A stretch of DNA of 64,000 nt from Isochrysis galbana (taxonomy: Eukaryota; Haptophyta; Isochrysidales; Isochrysidaceae): positions 2,349,131 to 2,413,130 of the forward strand of contig CM030936.1 of NCBI GenBank assembly GCA_018136815.1, read 5' to 3'. Positions 54,926 to 64,000 of this stretch are shown here, one piece after another. Every line of letters starts with the position of its first letter. The first letter of the stretch is position 1. The position numbers were made by a program, and so were the translations under genes. The notes below the pieces were generated by a model. The model had not been told where the DNA came from. It made no database searches and worked only from the letters and a program-made list of their open reading frames with translations.

Positions 54926-55129
54926 AGGTGGCCCGTTTCTCGCTGTGCTGGTGTAAGCGGTTCGTTGTTGCTGTGTCGTCTTTGCTCGCGGCGCCCGTCT
55001 CTTCTGGGATGTCTTCGTGGAGGGAGACGCGCCTCTCCTTCAGGCGAGCTTCCCGGCTATGCCGATTGCCTCTGCCACGATGCGTACAAATAGGTTGCCG
55101 CGTCAAGCTTCCGAATTTGTGCTCAAAGG

Positions 55130-55298
55130 GCCCACGGGTGCTCTCGTCTTCTATTTTCAGCGTCGCCTTCAATGTTTGATTTCTCGGTTATCTTGGGTTT
55201 CTCTCGCCTCGTTGTTCCAATTCTGGATTTCTTCTATTCCGGTTGCTTTGTTCTCCTTCCATGCTGCTCGTCGAGACGACTCGAATTTAGTCGGGGAG
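55130..55298 (+). mobile_element. 3' interior of the second LTR family
   Basis: The segment from gtgctctcgtcttctatttt through ctcgaatttagtcggggag precedes the LTR here and again at 62939-63874 (where it is split by the 757-bp element). Its last bases, tcggggag, are the likely polypurine tract. The frame MRTNRLPRQASEFVLKGPTG just upstream may be the end of an element-encoded protein. Confidence 0.55.
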
Positions 55299-56703
55299 TG
55301 TCGTATTCCATACGATGACAGACTTTTACTTCTAACCTGTGGGTTATTTTAAGCCTCAAGGTCTCGCCGGCGACATTCCACCCCTTCTCTTACTTTCTTT
55401 CGGTGTCATCAAACGTTCCTTGACTGTCTTCTGTCTTCTCTTCGTGTATCGGGAACTAAGTTTATACTTGGTTCGCCCATGGGGGGGCACGAGCCCCCCT
55501 CTCTCTCCACTCCTCCCCTGCCGTGGGGGAGGAACCACCCATCCTCCTGGCATGCCTGATGGCTTGCCAGGAGGCCACTGCCCTGCTGACCCACTCTCTC
55601 CCTGACAGGCTCGCCTGATTCGCGCGTCCTGGCCCCTCGTGGCCAGCCCATCGCTCCAACCCCCCCTCCCCCCCTGTTCGACAGGCAGACAGGTGCAGAC
55701 TGGGGGCCCCTGAGGCCCAGGAGCGCCAGCGAGGGAGAGGCAGGGGAGACCAGGGCCCAGCCCCAGCCTCCTCTGCCCCCTGAGCTGGCCTCCAGGAGCC
55801 TCCAGGGGGCGCCAGAGGCAGCTGCAGGCCTGTCGCAGGCGCGCCATCGCGCGTGCCTGCAGGAGAGGGGAGAGAGAGCGCGGAGAAGGGGGGGGGCGGA
55901 GCGAGTGCTCCGCTCACCGGAAAATATGTAAGTCCCGCACCTGTTTACAGGAGAAGTCGGGACTGAGAACGCCGCCAGCCCGGTAGGCATAGGAGGAAGG
56001 GGGGAACGGATCACCGGGGGGGGGCGCGGGCCACCGACCATATCTAAGCCCTTTTCCCCTATCCCCCTAGTAGTGCACGGGGGGAGCCGCCTGATGGCGG
56101 GGGGGAAAGGGCCGGGAGAGAGGGGGTGTAGAAAGGTTTGCTGCGTGAGTAGAAAGTAGAGGGTCCACGGCCGCGTGTGCGGTGAGACTATTAAGAAGTT
56201 AATTAATCTCTTCGTGTATCGGTGGTAGCTCCCCAGCGAGGTCTGCCTTCGCTATTCCGACTTCTCTGTCGCACGTCTGTGCGCCGATAAGTTGCCTTGG
56301 TACCGACGCTTGGCAGTCCGTCCTAGGTGTGGTTAGTTTTCGCCCTGTTTGGTTTAGTTCGTGTGTGTCCGTGTGTCGGAACCTTCTTTTTGAGTCCCTG
56401 CGTTGTAGTCCCTCGTGTCTACCTTGGACCTAAGAAGCTCTCATTCTCACTCTCTTTCTTCCACTAGCTCACTAGCTAGCCTCGGCCCCACCCTCCAACG
56501 CCGCGCGTTGCGAGCCTCCGAACCTTCGTCTCCCTCTTCGTCCCTAGCACTCGATGGCTGGCACTGTCAGACCCGACTTCTACTATGACCTCTCAGACAT
56601 ATTCCCGCAAGCAACAACCAACGACTCTTTCACGGCCGCGTCAGCTGCCGGCTCGATCGAACGGCCCTCTGCCTACGAGCCAGTAGTCATCGCGTGTTCG
56701 ACA
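55299..56703 (+). mobile_element. 3' LTR of the second family, carrying a nested 757-bp element
   Basis: It starts TGTCGTATTCCATACGATGA and ends GCGTGTTCGACA, like the solo LTR at 38.2 kb. After subtracting the nested element (55453-56207) and one target copy, about 635 bp remain, close to the 668-bp solo LTR. The conserved internal reading frame starts at 56554 (MAGTVRPDFYYDLSDIFPQA). Confidence 0.8.
55453..56207 (+). mobile_element. ~757-bp element with 15-bp target duplication, copy 1
   Basis: It begins gaactaagtttatacttggt and is flanked by CTCTTCGTGTATCGG on both sides (55438-55452 and 56208-56222). The interior is GC-rich with long purine/pyrimidine asymmetry and ends ggtgagactattaagaagtt aattaat. 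Variable-length duplications of 15-16 bp suggest target-primed insertion (LINE/SINE type). No protein is encoded with confidence. Confidence 0.85.
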
Positions 56704-57268
56704 GGCTTGTGGCTCCGACATTCCTCCTTTCCTTTTCCATTGAGGCCTGCAAGGGCGTCTTCACCTGCGGCTTCGCCCGCGTCTGCGTGCAGCATCGGCA
56801 AGCGGCTCGGTACAAATTCCCAGTTGGAAGAAGAAAAATTATTCTCCCCCAATAGCCACGCAGTAGCTTGGGGGGGGGGGTCTCTTATTGAAGGAATATC
56901 CAATTCGAACGAAATACGTATATTATATTAAATATTACGTAATACTAGAAGGAATACTTCATTTACTCCAGTTTTGCAAAGGGGTTGGGCTTCCCGCCAT
57001 CAAGGATCAATCAAGGAGTGGGCCACACTCTTGGGTTGGTATCTCGTTGCTAGATGTGTCAATGTGAGAATACCCATCATGAACCCAACGGGAAAAGAGT
57101 GGGGGAGACGTGACCAATTGGAAAAGCCTTAGGCCCACGTGCGCACTATCCTGCTCACCGCAACACTTTTCGCGCAAGCGCTAGTGCAAGTGCTCGCGCT
57201 CTGCTGCTAATAGATCAGCGACTGTATCTAGGGATAGCACTGTTCAATCCAACTTTATCTGCACCTAC
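56704..57268. other. Intergenic, no gene recognised
   Basis: The 3' flank of the PARP-like gene (minus) contains a G run (56871-56880) and an AT-rich patch at 56905-56950. Confidence 0.35.
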
Positions 57269-59728
57269 CTAGCACTCCCTCTTGTACGCGACCACAAACG
57301 CAGGGTAAATCCTGTTGCCATTGAATTGCACATATTCACGGTATGGGACCTTGTCCACGACAAGAGAATGGTAGTTGACACGCGTTCCAGGTATCTTGGC
57401 TAATTCAGTATTTGGTGCTGCGTTCGGATCCCAAATGCAAGACCCTAGCACGTCCAAGTTCACCAACGTCGTGATGTCCGATGGGTCGGTGCGTATTCCA
57501 TTTGTCCGGATGAAATGTCCCATAAGCACCCGGCACAAAATCAAGTAATGCACGTCGCCCGGATGGTTTACTGTACGGTACAATTGTTTGTGTAGAGCAG
57601 CTAATTCGTCCGAGGGTTGCGTTTGGACGTGCGTGTCGGCAGGTTCCGCATACTGATTGGCCTTAGCAGGATCATCAGCAAAATACACTCCTTGTCCAAA
57701 GGCTGCATTTCGTGTATACTTGGGGCTTAACCCATTCGTGAGGATGTCATCGAGAAACATGGGTGATGTACCATGACACAGTATCGCCTCGTTGATTGTC
57801 GGCTCAAGTGATGGTGTCCAGGTGTAGTTGTAGCTGTTGAAGATGTCCGTCGTGGCCGTCTCTATCGGCCTCTCCTCCACCTGACTATTGCCAACAAGCC
57901 GATTGATTGAGTCCATTAGGTTCTGGCGGCTTACTTGGTAGATTCGCCAAAGTTCTGGGTTTTCGATGCGCCATGCCCCGACAAATGCAAGGCTGCTCCA
58001 CCGAGGGGCGTTTCTCGCGTTGGGTGACACATCATGTCCGTCCTGACTGTTTCGCGGATCAGAATCGGCAAGATCAAAGAAGCGCCTGAAGAGATTATCC
58101 ATAAATGAATCACACGGAAATGCTGCGTAACCACTGCGGCCGGCGTATCGTAATCTCCAGTCGCATGGAAACTCCATTTCAGCACAGCGACGAGCGAGTT
58201 CACTCAGGCGTAAACGACGCTCTGTGTGCCTTAAAGCTTGCAATGCGCGGTCTCTTTCAACGGCATCGTCGACCGATTGACGCAGGGCAAGCTTCGCAGA
58301 TTCATCGACATCATTACGATCGGTGCTCTGGGAAGCAGATAGGATGTCATCAATTGAGTTTCCAAGATGGCGTGCCTCGTACAGTGCACGAAACACTTTA
58401 GACAAGTCAGCGGGGGGTGGCCCTAATGACTGCTTCAACGCATACACGTCACCGTCAGAGAAGAGAAGCCTGACTGAGCCTGAATTTTGTGGAATGGATA
58501 CAAAGGCACGCATCAACCCCGTTCTCTCAGCAATATCGTAGAAGTTCTGCGCGAAGGTACCAGCATCACGATTGCCCAGTAAATCTCTCCATTCAGTATC
58601 CTCGTTAAAACGGATCTGGACACCGGTGGCTCGTGTCCATCTCAATGTCAGAACGAATTCAGTATCATTCAGAAGATTGACGGGGCAAAATGCATTACTA
58701 TTCAGGAACTTTCCACCGCGGCAGAATGTCGTTTGGCTGAAGCATGGCCACATGTGATGTAAATACGTCGGATGCTTCTCGTCGTCGGCGTCAATATAAA
58801 GTGCTCCGCACCAAAAGAAGTCTTGAAGTTGAATTGGATCTGAGGACGATGCCCGCGCGGCTATATTTATCTTTGACTCGAGTGAGGAGAAGTCCATAGT
58901 TTCATTTATAACCACGCCGATCATGGGTGCACACAGCCTTCTGTCGGTAACCTGCATACTAAATCTCAGCGTCCAGTCCTTACATCCAAGTGGCGTCGTG
59001 AAGGCTATTGCATCTTCTTCTCGTTGGGCAAGCACTTTGCGCCGATTCTCAACCAAGCAGACGTGTGACATATCGCTACCGCTTCTAGACACGCACGATT
59101 CAAATCTTATGGGAGTGCAACGTGGGTCGGGTAGGATGGCGCAACGAACACTACTGAGAGAGTGTTGTTGCTCTGCGGTGGACTCTTGCCAAGTCACGTC
59201 CATTGGAAGTTGTGCTGAGGAAGCTGCAACTAGGATCTGTACGTCATCCTGCCAAATGCTCCATGATCCATCCAGAGAGTTGGTGGTCGTAGACGACCAC
59301 TTCAGCCATATATTTTGGTGCACGCAGTGACAATACACGTTTTCGCCTCCTGGCGTGCTCGGCAGAACCTCCTGCCTTTCATACACGCCATTGACATTGA
59401 TGAATTCGGAGGGGCAACCGAAGAACTGCAACATATCTGGTAGGCAAGGAGAACCCGATGCCCGAATTGCATCCGGCGGGTTAGGCGACGTAGCTGTTGT
59501 TGTGGACACGTGATTTTGTTGTTGTCTTGCAGTCGAAGGCTCAGTCTTCCACCTTTTGCGCAGATCGATGCCAAGCATGAAGGCAGAGCCAATGCATATG
59601 ACTCCAATGCAACAAAGCCTGGCTGTCCATACCACGAGGTCGGTCCATGACATGAGCTCGGTCCACAAATATCTTGGCGGGGGATTGCATGATAGGAGAG
59701 TGAGTGTGCAGAGCGAGAGCAAAAGCAT
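57269..59728 (-). CDS. Membrane-anchored PARP-like ADP-ribosyltransferase
   Basis: 819 residues from the ATG at 59728. Two hydrophobic segments near the N-terminus (MLLLSLCTLTLLSC; LVVWTARLCCIGVICIGSAF) suggest a signal anchor or hairpin in a membrane. Residues ~120-520 are not recognised; two stretches (WSIWQDDVQILVA, TLRFSMQVTD) look like beta-sandwich repeats. The C-terminal ~200 residues form a PARP catalytic domain: AILCHGTSPMFLDDILTNGL (His), FGQGVYFADDPAKANQYA (Tyr), a loop with HYLILCRVLMGHF, and YREYVQFNGNRIYPAFVVAY (Glu). The H-Y-E triad is therefore complete, compatible with poly- or mono-ADP-ribosylation. WWE, BRCT and zinc-finger domains are absent. Similar short PARP domains occur in protists and large DNA viruses. 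No intron is needed, which is unusual for this window. Confidence 0.82.
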   Translation of the reverse strand: MLLLSLCTLTLLSCNPPPRYLWTELMSWTDLVVWTARLCCIGVICIGSAFMLGIDLRKRWKTEPSTARQQQNHVSTTTATSPNPPDAIRASGSPCLPDMLQFFGCPSEFINVNGVYERQEVLPSTPGGENVYCHCVHQNIWLKWSSTTTNSLDGSWSIWQDDVQILVAASSAQLPMDVTWQESTAEQQHSLSSVRCAILPDPRCTPIRFESCVSRSGSDMSHVCLVENRRKVLAQREEDAIAFTTPLGCKDWTLRFSMQVTDRRLCAPMIGVVINETMDFSSLESKINIAARASSSDPIQLQDFFWCGALYIDADDEKHPTYLHHMWPCFSQTTFCRGGKFLNSNAFCPVNLLNDTEFVLTLRWTRATGVQIRFNEDTEWRDLLGNRDAGTFAQNFYDIAERTGLMRAFVSIPQNSGSVRLLFSDGDVYALKQSLGPPPADLSKVFRALYEARHLGNSIDDILSASQSTDRNDVDESAKLALRQSVDDAVERDRALQALRHTERRLRLSELARRCAEMEFPCDWRLRYAGRSGYAAFPCDSFMDNLFRRFFDLADSDPRNSQDGHDVSPNARNAPRWSSLAFVGAWRIENPELWRIYQVSRQNLMDSINRLVGNSQVEERPIETATTDIFNSYNYTWTPSLEPTINEAILCHGTSPMFLDDILTNGLSPKYTRNAAFGQGVYFADDPAKANQYAEPADTHVQTQPSDELAALHKQLYRTVNHPGDVHYLILCRVLMGHFIRTNGIRTDPSDITTLVNLDVLGSCIWDPNAAPNTELAKIPGTRVNYHSLVVDKVPYREYVQFNGNRIYPAFVVAYKREC

Positions 59729-61214
59729 GCCCAGTGGAGTAGGAGAGCAGGAACACAGCGACGAGCTTGCGGAGTCGCGCGGAGTCGCTCGCTCGAATCT
59801 CGCTCCCCCCACCCTCCAGTAATTTTTCTCCACAGACTCTGTCAACACCGCACCTGGCTGTGCTTTCTTTTCCCAGTTTCCTACCAATACTCGCGTAATT
59901 AGGCGAACTCAAACAATGAAGTACAGAGGAGTAGGGGACAAGACTTTCCCACAGCATACACAAAGGGACAGGCCTTCTTCTTCTTCACATTTTGACTTTC
60001 TGGCACACTCCCATCACACTCTCTCACGGTCACAAAATGACCAGCGGGCTTTAGTTTGCGCTAGTGAACGGCGACGGAGCAGCGAGGGGGCGATTAGATC
60101 GGAGGAAAGATGGGAAAAGAAAACCCATCCCCCCCTAAGGGGGAAGTCGGCGCCGGGGGGGAACGCCCCCCCCCCCCCCCCCTTCATAGATTGGGTGACA
60201 ATACTGTTATGAGCTCTAAGTAACAGTAATAGCTCCAAATTGCAAATTGCCAAATCATTGATATCAGTTGTCAGTGTCAGCTGCTAGACTAGAGACTAGC
60301 ATCTGAAAGGGATTGATCTACTACTACTACTACTACTACGACTCCTTTAACTACTAGAATCGTCGCGCGGGAGAGAGAGGGGAGAGGCGGTTGCGCTCCT
60401 ACATGGGAGATACGGACCATCGGCCCCCCAGATACGGTAGATACGGCTGTATCTGGGTCAACTCCCATATACGGCAAGATACAGTGCTAGATACAAATAC
60501 AGTCCAAAAACCGGGGGGGGGGGTTACGCGGCGCGCGTAGGAGGCGCGGCGCGCGCGCAGGAGGCCGCGCAGCCCCGAGCCCCGAAGCGTGAGGCCCTGG
60601 TGGGGTTGGGGTTGGGAGCCATGTCCAGCGGCGCTAGGGGGGTGGGGTGGGGTGGGGTGGGGGCGTAGGGGGAGGGGGAGGGGTACGGGCGTACGGTGTA
60701 CGCGCAAAACGCCTATTTTAACAATAGAAGCACAATTATAATGGTAAAATCGCCATTTTAAGCCTAGAAGTGGTGTGTATCCTGGTTATTTGGGGCTCCC
60801 CCGGATACAGTAGATACAGCTGTATCTGGCCCCTCCCCCAGATACAGTATCCTGTATCTCCCATCTAGGGTTGCGCTTCGCGCTTCGCGAACGCTCCCGC
60901 GACAATTTCATGAAGAACATTTGTTCGATAAGGCCACCGCCATTCGCATGAAGGGCATGGATGGAGGGCGAATTTGATTGGGAAGTCGCGTTCCGTCGAA
61001 AGAGGACCAGGCGGCCGTTTTGTTTTCACTTACTTATCTTCTATCTACTGGTTAAACCCCGCATTCCAGTCAGCACGCTGTCACACTTTCACACACATTA
61101 TTGATTATTGAGACGATGGGCCCCCGCTCTGCTACATACACGTCTATTGCGCATCACAAACGGAGGTTTTGTTTTCACACATCACACATCTGGCAAGCTT
61201 TAAACGGATCGGGG
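59729..61214. other. Intergenic with palindromic words
   Basis: 60425-60495 and 60795-60865 contain agatacagctgtatct and related gatac/gtatc palindromes. 60300-60360 has (cta)n. 60160-60182 is a C run. 60988-61008 carries aagtcgcgttccgtcgaaag, the complement of a word also at 24.28 and 33.05 kb. No gene was found. Confidence 0.4.
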
Positions 61215-61276
61215 TGAAGGGCTTAGATATGAGATATGGTCCGGTGGCCTGCGCCCCCCCCCGGTGATCCGTTGAT
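61215..61276 (-). mobile_element. Short end-fragment of the 757-bp element family
   Basis: aagggcttagatatgagata, ggtccggtggcctgcg and ccccccggtgatcc are the complement of the stretch at 56018-56052. It abuts the truncated copy of the chromodomain gene's first exon. Confidence 0.5.
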
Positions 61277-61980
61277 TGTCAGAGCAAGGCTCATCTCACT
61301 CTTGGAGATTGCCTGCGAGGGCGCGCCGGCAGCTAGCGCGGAACGCGGTTCTTGTGGGGAGCTCATGGAGCTTTCCTCGGGGGTGACTACGGGCATGGTG
61401 ATCGACGCACGACGCACGACGCACGCACGGAGCACGAAGGGCGCGGAAGTGCGGACGGAAGGAGGCTTGTGGGAGGTGGTGGCAGGCGACTGGCGACTGG
61501 GGGTGGCTCAGGCGCGTGCTTGACTTGTATTGATGACTCGTTGACTCGGGGTATAGACTCGGGAACTCGGGGGGACTCGCTTGGGAACACGGTGGGACTC
61601 GACGAAGTTGCTACAAAATCACTCACAAGAAACCAAAAGCCAAAGTCCTTGGGCTCAGAAAACTAACGTAAACACTCCGGAATCATACGATAAACAAATC
61701 CCTCCCGCGCGGCGAAGGCTGAAGTCGCGATCGATCGCCATGCGCGAAGAAATACTCGAAGAGAGCGCAAAACTACGCAAACGAAGGGTTCGAACTATCG
61801 TTAAAGTGAAACTCGTCCGCTGAAGCCAACGCGGAGGGTCGAGGAGAGATCCAAACTCGCGCGGGGGAAGAAGGCGATGTGCGGAGAGACTTTCTAGACA
61901 AGCGACGAGCAAGGGGCGACGAAACAAGACGCGAGACGCGAGGCGCGTGCCATTCGTTCTTCCTTTTCTTTCATCGAAAC
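61277..61980 (-). pseudogene. Inverted partial copy of the chromodomain gene 5' end
   Basis: Read on the minus strand this reproduces 995-1682: the upstream region and the first ~117 bases of exon 1 (MPVVTPEESSMSSPQEPRSA...). The match stops before the exon 1 donor, at gtcagagcaaggctcatctc. Small differences (for example atgagcc for gatcagc, added tgact bases) show it is not a recent exact copy. Confidence 0.8.
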
Positions 61981-62282
61981 CACAACTATCAGTAAACTGA
62001 TAGGGTCATGGAGCGCGCGCCGCCTCCCGCCCTCGCTGCCGCGGCCCTCGCCGCGATGGACGAAGCTTTCATGGACACGCCGCGGTCGCCAAAGCGACCG
62101 CGCCAGGACGACCCCCCAGCCAGGTGGGCACAGGAGCCAGCGGGCCACGCCCGCGCAACATCGAGAACAGAGAGAGCACGACGAACGACGGCCGGAGGAA
62201 ACGAACCGCGCGCGGAGGAGAAGAACCTCGCGCGGGGGGGCACATGGCCCGCCCGCACCTCTATCTTTTCGCCAACATGCGA
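61981..62282 (+). other. Insertion-like block interrupting the inverted copy
   Basis: At 61982-62016 caactatcagtaaactgata leads to ATGGAGCGCGC, as at 10765. The ORF that follows (MERAPPPALAAAALAAMDEA) is not paralleled in the first copy at 870-990. Homology to 820-870 resumes around 62180-62245. Probably an insertion in this copy. Confidence 0.35.
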
Positions 62283-62304
62283 GCCAGTATGTGGGAGGCA
62301 TCCA

Positions 62305-62890
62305 TTATGGTCGGAATAAGGGATAAGGGAAGGGACCCGCCAAAGAATCGCGGTACGAAGCCAAATTCGCTGAGACGCAGTCGCTCATCCAAGCGAGGAC
62401 CTTGGAGACGGAGATGTGCATGTGCGCCGAGATGGTGTCAAGGAGACATGCCGATATTTGGTCCGCACTCATCGAGCCGCGCAAGAACATGATTCGAACC
62501 ACGCGCAGCCGGAAGACGAAGCCCGGAAGACACGAGCGCAGCACGATAGCAAAGGACTCGGCGCAGGCGTGGTGCCATCGTGATACACACCGACAGAGTC
62601 GTCCTTGAATTCGGCGCGCAGCCGATTCTCCTCCTTAATCTTGAGCGGGGTGATAAGGCCGCGAAGATGAGCGCTAGCCGAGAGATTGACGCCAGCGCTG
62701 CGCTCTATGTATGCGCGTAGCTTGTCGCTCTTCTCGAGGGGGATGCCCGCCAGCAGCAACTCCTCCACCCACCACCCACTCGGCTCGCGCAACCTGCGTC
62801 TCCATCGGTACGCGCTGTTGACCGAGAGCTGAAGCCTACCTCGGTCCGTCGCAACGGTCAGTCCTGGACCCTTGTTGGCTCCCTCATCGG
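62305..62890 (-). pseudogene. Transposase-like fragment (hAT-like pattern), frameshifted
   Basis: The minus strand reads SGWWVEELLLAGIPLEKSDK, then SASAHLRGLITPLKIKEENR and DDSVGVYHDGTT, shifts frame near 62550, and continues LRVVRIMFLRGSMSADQISA and ISVSKVLAWMSDCVSANLAS. The D-G-T step followed by a long helix and a D-x-V-x-A-N-like pair recalls the RNase H-like core of hAT-type transposases. No start or terminal repeats were found. Confidence 0.4.
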
Positions 62891-62938
62891 ATTCCGACGG
62901 GTCTTTGATCTACGCCCACCGGGTCAAAGGGCCCACGG

Positions 62939-63874
62939 GTGCTCTCGTCTTCTATTTTAAGCGTCGGAACTAAGTTTATACTTGGTTGACCCATGGGGGG
63001 GCACGAGCCCCCCCCTCTCTCCACTCCTCCCCTGCCATGGGGGAGGAACCACCCATCCTCCTGGCATGCCTGATGGCTTGCCAGGAGGCCACTGCCCTAC
63101 TGACCCACTCTCTTCCCCACAGGCTCGCCCCATTCGCCCATCCTGGCCCCTCGTGACCAGCCCATTGCTCCAACCCCCCTCCCCCCCTGGTCGACAGGCA
63201 GACAGGTGCAGACTGGGGGCCCCAGAGGCTCGGGAGCGCCAGCGAGGGAGAGGCAGGGGAGGCCAGGGCCCAGCCCCAGCCTCCTCTGCCCCCTGAGCTG
63301 GCCTCCAGGAGCCTCCAGGGGCCGCCAGAGGGCAGCTGGAGGCCTGCCGCAGGCGCGCCATCGCGCGTGCCGCAGGAGAGGGGAGAGAGAGCGCGGAAAA
63401 GGGGGTGGGCGCGAGCGAGAGCTCCGCCCACCGGAAAATCGGTAAGTCTCGCGCCTGTTTACAGGATAAGACGAGACAGAGTGGGCCGCCCACTCGGAGA
63501 CACAGGAGGAAGGGGGGGAGAGATCACCGGGGGGTGGCGCGGGCCACCGGACCATATCTAAGCCCTCCACCCCAATCCCCCTAGTAGTGTACGGGGGGAG
63601 CCGCCTGATGGCGGGGGGAGAAGGGCCGGGGAATGGGGGTGTAGAGAGTATGCTACGTGCTACTTGTAGTGGGTAGTGGTTCCATTCGCCGCGAGTGCGG
63701 TAAGAATATTAAAAGGTTTTTTTTCTCTATTTTAAGCGTCGCCTTCAACGTTTGGTTTCCCGGTTATCTTTGGTTTCTCTCGCCTTGCTGTTCTAATTCT
63801 GGATTTATTCTGTTTCGGTTATTCTGTTCTCCTTCCATGCCGCTCGTCGAGACGACTCGAATTTAGTCGGGGAG
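62939..63874 (+). mobile_element. 3' interior of the second LTR family, split by a nested element
   Basis: The same sequence as 55130-55298 (gtgctctcgtcttctatttt ... gaatttagtcggggag), interrupted after aagcgtcg by the nested element at 62967-63725. Confidence 0.7.
62967..63725 (+). mobile_element. ~757-bp element with 16-bp target duplication, copy 2
   Basis: It begins gaactaagtttatacttggt and ends taagaatattaaaaggtttt plus ttttc. TCTATTTTAAGCGTCG precedes (62951-62966) and follows (63726-63741). The empty site can be read at 55150-55168 in the related LTR element. It is closely similar to copy 1 over its whole length. Confidence 0.88.
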
Positions 63875-64000
63875 TGTCGTATTCCATACGAGGACAAACT
63901 TTTACTTCTAGCCTGTGAGTTATTTTAACTCTCAAGGTCTCGTTGATGGGTATATCGCCTCTTCTCCTACTTTCTCTTGATGTCATCAAACGTTCCACGA
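63875..64000 (+). mobile_element. 3' LTR of the second family, cut by the window edge
   Basis: TGTCGTATTCCATACGAGGA onward matches the LTRs at 38176 and 55299 through ctcttgatgtcatcaaacgt and beyond. Only the first 126 bases are inside the window. Confidence 0.75.

Overview
The window reads as nuclear DNA of a single-celled alga with a secondary plastid, most probably a haptophyte or a close relative. This is inferred, not proven. The sequence is GC-rich, and genes are monocistronic, lie on both strands and carry short introns (about 55-260 bp, mostly GT-AG, one probable GC-AG) whose phases can be checked by eye. One plastid-type ribosomal protein (uS15) and one helical protein begin with signal-peptide-like leaders, as expected for secondary plastid import. 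A mitochondrial bL27 has a presequence instead. Ordinary bacterial operons and ribosome-binding sites are absent.

Housekeeping-type genes, left to right: a chromodomain gene (1.6-4.7 kb, split by a transposon), a two-domain CREG-like secreted protein (5.3-6.55, -), bL27m (8.0-8.4, -), a three-exon plastid-directed helical protein (9.2-10.5), a UMPH-1/NT5C3 pyrimidine 5'-nucleotidase (14.1-15.3), plastid uS15 (21.1-21.7), a membrane-associated P-loop GTPase with a SAP-like tail (25.5-26.6, -), an MGQYF-type small protein (32.4-32.9) with a broken partial copy at 23.9-24.2, an ankyrin-DHHC palmitoyltransferase in three exons (33.8-35.9, -), a four-exon EF-hand/coiled-coil protein (39.7-41.1), a three-exon short-chain dehydrogenase (42.4-43.8, -), two leucine-rich-repeat genes (45.9-46.9; 47.7-49.5), a three-exon gene of unknown function (52.4-53.7) and a membrane-anchored PARP-like ADP-ribosyltransferase (57.3-59.7, -).

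The rest is largely mobile or virus-derived. A 1.8-kb LTR element with two identical 357-bp LTRs and a 5-bp target duplication sits inside the chromodomain gene (2585-4381). A second LTR family has a solo LTR with a perfect 5-bp duplication (38176-38843), a 3' LTR (55299-56703) and a copy running off the right edge. A ~757-bp element is inserted twice with 15-16-bp target duplications. A major-capsid-like gene of polinton-like virus/virophage type (29.6-30.8, -) lies tail-to-tail with a charged ORF and next to a 107-bp tandem array. A 2.4-kb inverted-repeat element holds a GTTGAC minisatellite (17.5-19.9). Around 47-51.3 kb are an IS5/IS4-type DDE transposase, the C-terminal half of a Fanzor (eukaryotic TnpB-like RNA-guided nuclease), and a separate ~180-bp copy of only the Fanzor 3' end.

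The most notable items are the Fanzor plus IS5-type relic with its detached 3'-end copy, the fresh LTR insertion that splits and re-starts a chromodomain gene, the endogenous capsid gene, and several element families recognisable from their own target-site duplications. Exon joins, start sites and family names were read by eye without alignment tools.
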